Below, in pieces: positions 1-5,620 of a stretch of DNA of 5,620 nt (its first letter is position 1; each line of letters starts with the position of its first letter). The translations under genes and the position numbers were made by a program. Location: positions 1 to 5,620 of the forward strand of contig JAQXFJ010000165.1 of the NCBI GenBank assembly GCA_029250385.1. Direction: 5' to 3'. This stretch comes from Candidatus Poseidoniaceae archaeon. Lineage in GTDB: Archaea > Thermoplasmatota > Poseidoniia > Poseidoniales > Poseidoniaceae. The notes beneath the pieces were generated by a model. That model saw only the letters and a list, made by a program, of their open reading frames with translations, made no database searches and had not been told where the DNA came from.

Positions 1-441
1 CCTATGGTAGGGCTACGTCTGTCTCGTCGAGCCCGCAAGTTTTTGAAGAAAATTCAACGAGCGCCAGGCAAATATGAATTGCAAGAAGCAGCCTCAAACA
101 TCCAATCAGAACTCGATAAAAGAAACATTTCCTATGATGAGGCGTTGACACTCGGCAACATTATCCAACATCGTGCTGACCAATTTGTCGAGGATGACAC
201 AATTGTCTATGCCATATCGGACCGTGATGCCTATCGTCGAACCCTTGAATTATACTTGAGGGACGCTTTACTTACCAGGACAGAACAGTTGTTACTTTGG
301 GAAGAGCGCCGCCGTCTTGGTATCAGTGAACAAGACCATAATCGCTTGTTAGAGCAACTACTTGCTCAGTGGAAAAAGCAAGGCAAGAAAGTCAACATCG
401 ATAGTTTTGAAGCACCAAGCGGAGGTGAAGTTTCTGCTTAA
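1..441 (+). CDS. Small charged helical cytosolic protein, unknown function; 5' end uncertain
   Basis: I do not recognise this gene. An ATG at position 4 gives 145 residues, but the frame is open to the left edge and no ribosome binding site can be seen, so it may be the C-terminal part of a longer protein. Counting from that ATG, residues 5-23 are strongly basic, and residues 25-125 look almost wholly helical and rich in Glu, Arg, Leu and Gln. There is no signal peptide, no membrane helix and no cysteine. Residues 94-121 show a helix, then Gly-Ile-Ser at 106-108, then an acidic second helix. This loosely resembles the short SHOCT-type C-terminal helical hairpin, but the match is weak. The tail is short and Gly/Ser-rich. 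The stop codon (TAA at 439-441) lies inside the start of the giant surface-protein gene, which implies translational coupling. If the ATG is internal, the basic stretch could follow a membrane helix lying upstream of the window. That it is coding is well supported; its function is unknown. Confidence 0.8.
   Translation, partial: PMVGLRLSRRARKFLKKIQRAPGKYELQEAASNIQSELDKRNISYDEALTLGNIIQHRADQFVEDDTIVYAISDRDAYRRTLELYLRDALLTRTEQLLLWEERRRLGISEQDHNRLLEQLLAQWKKQGKKVNIDSFEAPSGGEVSA
421..428 (+). promoter_or_regulatory. Shine-Dalgarno sequence overlapping the start of the giant surface-protein gene
   Basis: GGAGGTGA is a strong anti-16S match and is identical to the octamer before the third gene. Here it overlaps the preferred GTG start (425-427) instead of lying 5-8 bases before it. 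At normal spacing it would point to about 434-437, where the only in-frame near-start codon is CTG at 434. It lies within the last codons of the first gene, as expected for a coupled gene pair. Whether it acts as the ribosome binding site is uncertain. Confidence 0.45.
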
Positions 442-3400
442 TCGTGGTAAGTCAACTATCGCAGCAGTAATGCTGTTGTTGCTGGTTGCTCCTATGGTTG
501 CGCCGTTAAGTTCAGCCAACGACTCCACTAGTGCGAGAAGTTCCCCGGACTTCAGTATCAATTCTTTCACTTTAGACGGTGCAGGATCGATACAATCAGG
601 CGTGAACATATTTGTTGAAAACGCCACGCATTCAGCAAGGATAGTCGTAGCCAATACGGGTTCAGCAGCAGAGACTGTAGTGGTGTCATTATTCCATCAA
701 GGTTCCTCAGCGGCTGGCAAAACCTTGGTGGCCTCACTTGAAATCGGCCCCATCAATCCTGGGACTGTTGCCAATCCAGTTCTATTCCAATGGACCGCAA
801 CACCTGGAGAGGGGCAGTCGATATTCGCTGAGGCTTTCTCGCTAACCGATCCTAATTCAGGTAACAACGAACGCCGAATAAATTTCGATGTTAAAAGCCC
901 GGTGTACATGGTTGGGACCGTGCTTGACGATTCCGTGCCTCAACCCGCATCGGGGCAAACTAATGCAATGGTGCAAAATGGCATGCAACAAATCAACGCT
1001 ACTGTAATCAACGAAGGCGTTAGAGATATCACAGCTAACCTTGAACTAGTCTTTGCAGAAGTAGCCAATCCATCCAATTCAATGGCGTTTTATTCTGGAG
1101 AACTAATTATCAACCCTGGCTCGTTATTTGTTCCTGCAGTGACTGATAATCTAACAGCCAATTACAACTCAGGTCTTATGACCGGAGTGTGGGAGTTGAC
1201 TGCTTCGGTAATTTTCAACGGAACTGGTGGTTGGACTGAAACAGACTTAATCAGTACCTCAAACATAAAATTCTCGGACTTTATTGCGACATTGTCTACT
1301 CCATCAGATCGGACTACTGAGCCAGGACTTACGACAACTCTCACTTTCATAGTAACCAACATGGGTGCTCAATCCGACTCTTTTGAGATAGGGATTTCTA
1401 GCACCATGGGATGGGCAGACCTAGGGCAAAACGGCGACTCAACAGCGGTCTTTTCACCAGGTTCCTCTGAAACAATTCTTGTCCCGGTCTCCGTACCGTC
1501 CTCGGCATCGAGGTCACAGATAGATACAGTTACGCTTACATTGACATCCATTGGGGACTCGCAAGTGCCAAAATACTCACTCTCATCAACAGCTAGAGTC
1601 ATGGCAGGAGAATTGTATCAGGCCACAATTACCATGCCGACAACAACTACCATGGTGACTCCAGGACAAAGTATTTCATTCAACTCAACAATTTCCAACA
1701 TTGGTAATGTCCCTGGCACCTTTGACCTGGTTGCTGGTCTATCAGTGATTTCCTCGAACTGGCAAGTCACTCTTACAGAGTCGACAACTTCATTGATCAA
1801 CAACACCGACTCAGCAATTTTTGGAGTTAACATTACTGTTCCTCCAATTCAGATGCCACTTGACCCTAGCGACCATAACAGAGCAGGGGATGTACTAAGC
1901 GTCTGGGTTCAAGCCACTCCCTCTGGCGGTGGTGTGCCAGTTACCCAAACTAGTCCGCTAGAAGTTAGGCCAGTGATTGTGGTTGATCCCGGTCTTGAAC
2001 AAGAGCACATCCAACTAACTGTTGAAGATGTTACTGCGGCTAAGAATGGGCAAGGCGTTGATTTACCAAGAGCAATGGAAGTCGAAGTTAGGCACAATCT
2101 AGATGGCAGTATAACCAACACTGTCGATACAGTACTGTCAGTTGGTAATATCACCTTCACCCCATACAATAGCGGTGGCTTCTCTGAATCCGACCGGTGG
2201 TCTGCTAATGTTTCACCAGCAACTTTCTCTGGGCTGTCCCTTGGTGATGTGCAATCAGCAGCCCTCGGAATCCAAGGTCCTGCAGATGACTATCCTCTGG
2301 CCGGGATTATTTCGATACCAGTTATCGCCACTCCTACATTGGTGGGCCCACCTATCCCTAACGTGGAAGTTGTACCTGTTGAGCGCAACATTACTATTGG
2401 GGTGCCAACTATTCAAGGAGCGGCAATAATCGACCAAGGTCCGTTTGATGTGCCTCTTGGCGAAGAGACGCCAATCGACTTATTGCTGGCCAATACTGGA
2501 AACGATCTAACGTCTTATCGCTTGTCAATTTTAGATGACCTTCCTGATGGCTGGGTTACCTCGGTTAATACAACCACTACTACTTCAGATACGGTTCTTG
2601 ACTTGTCAGCTGATGTGGCAGATTACCCGTCTCAAGGTAATTCTCACATGAGAGACTTCCAGTTGAAGGTGACCACTGACCCATTGGCTGAAGCTTACTC
2701 TTTCCAAGAGGTCAATATCAAAGTCGAGGATAGTGCCACAGGTTTGTTAATTGATGTCTTGCCAGTTTCAATAAGAGTCGGCCCTTATGTCAACGCATCT
2801 TTGAGTCCGACAAATCAAACAGTTGAACTCAATACTACACTATCCGAAACTCCCCTCACAAGAGTTTATGTCACCAATACTGGCAACACCCCAACAACTT
2901 ACTCACTATGGCTGGACGAATCTCAAGGTGGCGATGTTGACTTTAGTCTAGAAACTCCGAATCAAATTCTAGTTGCCCCTGGGTTTACTGATTCGGTGAA
3001 GATAAGGCTGACTGCAAATGCTGATGCAGATTCTGATGCATTCTACATGGCTACGTTGTGGGTGTCCACTGATACAGGAGTAAACTTGAGCGCTAATGTA
3101 GTTGCCAATGTAATTGAGCAACGCGCCCTAACGATTGATGCCCCGAATCAGATTGGCGTCCTGCCAGGGCAAGACCAAACTATCAATTTCACAGTAACTA
3201 ACTCTGGTAACTTAGAGGAATCCTTCGATGTAGAAGTTGCTGTTGATGGTGGGTGGGTAGTTGTTCCAGCATCACAAACAATGACATTGCCAATAGACGA
3301 AGAAATTCAAGGCAGTGTAGTTATTAGCGTTCCAGAATTAGGCGACGGTATCAGTTTAGATGACGGCTCAGTGCACAATCTGACTATTAGATTGGTAGAC

Positions 3401-5302
3401 CCTGTGACAGAGTTAACCGCAGGAGTTAGTATCGTAAGAATGCTAATCTCGCCAATGTTTATCCTCGATACAATTGAGTGGCAAGAAGAGATGCTCTATC
3501 ATCGACAATGGGACCGAACATTTACTGCAACGATAGTGAACATGGGTAACCGCGACGTCACTGCTGACTTAGCGTACCAAATTAACAAGCCTGGTGGCGT
3601 AGCTGTCAGCACAGAATGGGCAGTCCAATCAGATGCACCAACCACCCTGAATATGCCAGTCGGTCAAAATGTATCCTTCCAATTCACCGTCAGTGGCTTA
3701 GAATTAAGTCCAGACCTAGATCTTACAGCCTTGCTTTCCATCCACATAACTCCGCAGGATGCCGGAGTTGACGGTGATGGTTATCTTAATTCAACCTTGA
3801 AGATGTCTAGATTCTTTGAGCCTAGTGATATCGATTTGAAGCCAGATGAGACAGACGGGCCTATGACCATTAATATCGTCTACTCACACATACCACGAGG
3901 TGCTTCCAATGCAGTGGCTTACGAACTAGAATTATGTGACGCCACTAGATTATTCAATTTCAACGCCGCAGGTTTGGATGAATCACTTTACCCGTGGACT
4001 TTCACCTTGGTAGTCGATGAGACTACATCTGTGCCGTTGTCGCTGTCACCCGAAGATTGTGGTTCAGGCTCGGCTGGAAATGATTCTAGAATTCAACTAC
4101 CGCTTAGAGATGCTTGGGATGTAAGTGACCCGTTGCAGATTATTGTTGATGCTCCAAACCGACCCAATATTATCACTGAAGATGGCTGGGATATGACATT
4201 CAGACTATTTCATCCAACAGAAAATAACGGTTATACCGTTTACGACGAGGCAACTTTCACCTTCCAGTTAGATGTATTTGCTGACCCAAGCGTGGCAGAA
4301 GTTTGGATTAGTGAAGGGACGATGGAAGAAGGTACAGATGCAACAGTTAGCGCTAGAATCCGTAATGATGGAACTGCACTAGCCTTGTTCTTCATGGTGG
4401 ATTTAGAGTGTTCAGGCTCAATCATCAATAACAACGTAGACCCAATAGTACAACTTGGTCCAAATGAGGAAGTTGTAGTCAAGTGGGAAATAACCTCTGA
4501 AACCATCGAATGGTGGAAGCAATCTATTGACGGAACTTGTATCGTCACCATCGACGCAAATATGTTGTCAAAGAATGTTGAAGGAAATGATCGCTATGTC
4601 TACAAAGATGAAGTTTATTCATGGTCACCTGGCCAATCTTCCACATTTGTCTTGTTCATAATCTTTGGATTGTTGGCATTAGTACTTGGGCGTTTAAATG
4701 GGCAAAACGAAAAGTTCCGATTGTTCTCAGTGTATGCTGGATTGTTGGCACTTGGATTTGCTTTCCACTTATTCAACGTAATTTATTGGGGCCCGCTGGT
4801 GCTAGGACTTTCAGCACTTTGGCTGTGGCGTAAGACTTGGTTAAGCACAGATGAATTCAGATTAATCCACGAAGATTACCAAAGGGCGCGCAAGGGTGTA
4901 TCTACTTTGTATGCCGACCATTTCCAAGCATTGGCAGATAGTAGAAGGCAACTTAGAATTATTCTTGCTCTACCGGTTTTCGGTCTGTTAGGGGTTGTTC
5001 TCGGTATACCGCCACAACTCGACACTGACCGCGATAATTTGCTTACATTGGCAGCTTATGTGGTGATTATTTCTGTTGGCGTGTGGATTTTAGTACGCCG
5101 TGCCGATTCAATGTATGGCTCAATTTACGGCCGCTTGACAGATATCGAAGTAAAGGCTACTAGAATCGAAAGAGATTTATCGGACCCGGCGCGATTACTA
5201 CATGAGTTGGCAAACGATGGTATCAACCTCGATGCAATATTTGACGATATTAACAACGGCAATGAACTAGCAATAGATGAGGAGGTGAGAGAAGATGTCT
5301 GA
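425..5302 (+). CDS. Giant cell-surface protein with Ig-like (NEW3/CARDB-type) repeats and five C-terminal membrane helices
   Basis: The frame stays open from a TTG at 362, but I prefer the GTG at 425 (1625 residues) because it gives a proper signal peptide: basic residues K2, R7 and K9, a hydrophobic core at about 11-28, and a Ser-Ser-Ala site with likely cleavage after A31. Residues 32-1404 form a Ser/Thr/Asn-rich, beta-rich extracellular region. A strand motif of the form V/I-x-N-x-G recurs with its Asn at 77, 196, 312, 425, 690, 818, 926, 1039 and 1314. The copies are about 110-130 residues apart, with two gaps of double length that suggest degenerate copies. Several repeats add a Gly-Trp or Asn-Trp (W330, W446, W710, W944) and a later Pro-Gly turn, the pattern of NEW3 or COG1470-like domains. 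The only four cysteines are at 1171, 1212, 1329 and 1372. Predicted helices are at about 1407-1422, 1433-1450, 1452-1468, 1510-1528 and 1540-1557; basic flanks place the 41-residue loop and the 68-residue tail in the cytosol. No catalytic motif is visible. The likely role is a surface stalk, adhesin or envelope scaffold; this is inferred. Confidence 0.9.
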   Translation: MKFLLNRGKSTIAAVMLLLLVAPMVAPLSSANDSTSARSSPDFSINSFTLDGAGSIQSGVNIFVENATHSARIVVANTGSAAETVVVSLFHQGSSAAGKTLVASLEIGPINPGTVANPVLFQWTATPGEGQSIFAEAFSLTDPNSGNNERRINFDVKSPVYMVGTVLDDSVPQPASGQTNAMVQNGMQQINATVINEGVRDITANLELVFAEVANPSNSMAFYSGELIINPGSLFVPAVTDNLTANYNSGLMTGVWELTASVIFNGTGGWTETDLISTSNIKFSDFIATLSTPSDRTTEPGLTTTLTFIVTNMGAQSDSFEIGISSTMGWADLGQNGDSTAVFSPGSSETILVPVSVPSSASRSQIDTVTLTLTSIGDSQVPKYSLSSTARVMAGELYQATITMPTTTTMVTPGQSISFNSTISNIGNVPGTFDLVAGLSVISSNWQVTLTESTTSLINNTDSAIFGVNITVPPIQMPLDPSDHNRAGDVLSVWVQATPSGGGVPVTQTSPLEVRPVIVVDPGLEQEHIQLTVEDVTAAKNGQGVDLPRAMEVEVRHNLDGSITNTVDTVLSVGNITFTPYNSGGFSESDRWSANVSPATFSGLSLGDVQSAALGIQGPADDYPLAGIISIPVIATPTLVGPPIPNVEVVPVERNITIGVPTIQGAAIIDQGPFDVPLGEETPIDLLLANTGNDLTSYRLSILDDLPDGWVTSVNTTTTTSDTVLDLSADVADYPSQGNSHMRDFQLKVTTDPLAEAYSFQEVNIKVEDSATGLLIDVLPVSIRVGPYVNASLSPTNQTVELNTTLSETPLTRVYVTNTGNTPTTYSLWLDESQGGDVDFSLETPNQILVAPGFTDSVKIRLTANADADSDAFYMATLWVSTDTGVNLSANVVANVIEQRALTIDAPNQIGVLPGQDQTINFTVTNSGNLEESFDVEVAVDGGWVVVPASQTMTLPIDEEIQGSVVISVPELGDGISLDDGSVHNLTIRLVDPVTELTAGVSIVRMLISPMFILDTIEWQEEMLYHRQWDRTFTATIVNMGNRDVTADLAYQINKPGGVAVSTEWAVQSDAPTTLNMPVGQNVSFQFTVSGLELSPDLDLTALLSIHITPQDAGVDGDGYLNSTLKMSRFFEPSDIDLKPDETDGPMTINIVYSHIPRGASNAVAYELELCDATRLFNFNAAGLDESLYPWTFTLVVDETTSVPLSLSPEDCGSGSAGNDSRIQLPLRDAWDVSDPLQIIVDAPNRPNIITEDGWDMTFRLFHPTENNGYTVYDEATFTFQLDVFADPSVAEVWISEGTMEEGTDATVSARIRNDGTALALFFMVDLECSGSIINNNVDPIVQLGPNEEVVVKWEITSETIEWWKQSIDGTCIVTIDANMLSKNVEGNDRYVYKDEVYSWSPGQSSTFVLFIIFGLLALVLGRLNGQNEKFRLFSVYAGLLALGFAFHLFNVIYWGPLVLGLSALWLWRKTWLSTDEFRLIHEDYQRARKGVSTLYADHFQALADSRRQLRIILALPVFGLLGVVLGIPPQLDTDRDNLLTLAAYVVIISVGVWILVRRADSMYGSIYGRLTDIEVKATRIERDLSDPARLLHELANDGINLDAIFDDINNGNELAIDEEVREDV
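518..4636 (+). repeat. Protein-level array of about eleven divergent Ig-like domains
   Basis: This is the extracellular part of the giant protein, residues 32-1404 counted from the GTG. Nine domains carry an N-x-G motif in a beta strand, spaced 119, 116, 113, 265, 128, 108, 113 and 275 residues apart. The two long intervals each fit two domains, one of which has lost the motif. The copies differ greatly in sequence, so this is old domain duplication and not a recent DNA tandem repeat. Most of the array is free of cysteine. Confidence 0.7.
4643..5095 (+). other. Five-helix membrane anchor of the giant surface protein
   Basis: The segment encodes residues 1407-1557 of the giant protein. Five hydrophobic runs of 16-19 residues are visible. 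Charges follow the positive-inside rule for an extracellular N-terminus: basic residues follow helix 1 (R, K, R), helix 3 (R, K) and helix 5 (R, R), and an acidic Asp-rich turn follows helix 4. The loop between helices 3 and 4 (about 1469-1509) is charged, probably helical and cytosolic. Helices 2 and 3 form a tight hairpin. The exact helix ends are estimates made by eye. Confidence 0.75.
5281..5288 (+). promoter_or_regulatory. Shine-Dalgarno sequence of the acidic-protein gene
   Basis: GGAGGTGA lies six bases before the ATG at 5295, which is ideal spacing. It sits inside the last codons of the giant surface-protein gene. It fixes the start of the third gene and supports translational coupling across the 8-base overlap. 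Confidence 0.85.
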
Positions 5303-5620
5303 AGAAAAATTAGATGATTCAATTGAATTTGACCTTGATGACATTTTGGAAGAGGAAAATTCCGATGAAAACCTTCCAGAAATCGTTGTGGAAGCAATAG
5401 ACGATGAAGGCTCAGACGATTCAACCGATGACGATGGGGCTACTTTCCAAGATCAAGTTAGAGAGTACATGGGGGAACTTCAGGATGAAGAATTCCATCA
5501 CGATGTCAAAACCGAAGCAAAATCTGAACCTGTCGACGATAAAGTTGAGATTTCCTATACGGAAGAATCAGAATTACCAACTGTGACCCGAGGTACCCTC
5601 AATGAGGTTGAAAGCCGAAT
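5295..5620 (+). CDS. Highly acidic, probably disordered cytosolic protein, N-terminal part (truncated by the window)
   Basis: I do not recognise this gene. It starts at ATG 5295 after a well-placed GGAGGTGA and stays open for 108 codons to the right edge, so the C-terminus is missing. By hand count, 40 of the 108 residues are Asp or Glu and only 7 are Lys or Arg, giving a net charge near -33. Residues 1-48 hold almost no hydrophobic cluster apart from short Ile/Leu/Val patches, and residues 36-48 are an Asp/Ser run. There is no signal peptide or membrane helix, so it is probably cytosolic. Acidity eases after about residue 90, where a Pro-Thr-Val-Thr-Arg-Gly stretch may begin a folded domain that continues past the window. 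The first 8 bases overlap the end of the giant surface-protein gene in another frame, which points to one operon. It may bind the basic cytosolic face of that protein or the basic N-terminus of the first gene product, but this is a guess. Confidence 0.85.
   Translation, partial: MSEEKLDDSIEFDLDDILEEENSDENLPEIVVEAIDDEGSDDSTDDDGATFQDQVREYMGELQDEEFHHDVKTEAKSEPVDDKVEISYTEESELPTVTRGTLNEVESR

Noticed and set aside
362..424. N-terminal extension of the giant protein from the TTG at 362
   Set aside because: It would overlap the first gene by 80 bases, has no ribosome binding site, and puts a charged, low-hydrophobicity stretch before an otherwise normal signal peptide.
2142..2429. Alternate-frame + strand open frame of 95 codons inside the giant gene
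   Set aside because: No ribosome binding site or domain is apparent, and the main frame is intact through this region, so there is no frameshift to explain.
358..2437. Several open frames on the minus strand across the first half of the giant gene
   Set aside because: They lie opposite a continuous, well-structured coding frame, show no ribosome binding sites or recognisable domains, and have Ser/Val/Pro-rich translations typical of antisense shadows.
2571..2588. Threonine-codon run as a possible simple DNA repeat
   Set aside because: It is short and imperfect and encodes a Thr-rich linker or loop (about residues 716-721); similar Thr runs occur elsewhere in the protein.
4621..4833. Alternate-frame + strand open frame over the membrane-helix region
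   Set aside because: It is a Trp/Cys-rich shadow of the transmembrane segments; the main frame shows well-formed helices with correct charge flanks.
5125..5424. Minus-strand open frame across the junction of the second and third genes
   Set aside because: It is antisense to two supported coding frames and to a clear ribosome binding site, and its Leu/Ser/Pro-rich translation is a shadow of acidic codons.
5404..5586. 60-codon + strand open frame near the right edge
   Set aside because: It is in a different frame from the ATG at 5295, which has a perfectly spaced ribosome binding site and stays open to the edge.

Overview
The window reads as a gene-dense, single-strand stretch of a prokaryotic genome. 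It is most likely archaeal, and a marine planktonic archaeon of the Poseidoniales (Marine Group II) type is my best guess. The guess rests on a very large secreted protein made of NEW3/CARDB-like Ig-fold repeats with a multi-helix C-terminal membrane anchor, on an acidic Ser/Thr/Asn-rich surface protein, on moderate GC content, and on tightly overlapping genes with strong GGAGGTGA ribosome binding sites. No marker gene in the window proves the lineage, so this is an inference.

Layout: three genes lie on the + strand with no intergenic space. (1) Positions 1-441: the 3' part or whole of a small, soluble, helical, highly charged protein of unknown function, whose frame is open to the left edge. 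(2) Positions 425-5302: a giant surface protein of about 1625 residues. It has a signal peptide, roughly eleven Ig-like domains (nine with a clear N-x-G strand motif), two probable disulfides close to the membrane, five predicted transmembrane helices and a cytosolic tail. (3) Positions 5295 to the right edge: the N-terminal 108 residues of an extremely acidic, probably disordered cytosolic protein that is cut off by the window.

The genes overlap by 17 and 8 bases, so they are probably co-transcribed and translationally coupled. A working model is a cell-surface or envelope module: gene 2 spans the membrane with a long extracellular stalk, and genes 1 and 3 supply cytosolic partners. The sequence supports the architecture and the operon; the partnership and any role in adhesion, sensing or envelope scaffolding are inference. 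I saw no RNA gene, mobile element, CRISPR array, terminator or stand-alone promoter.
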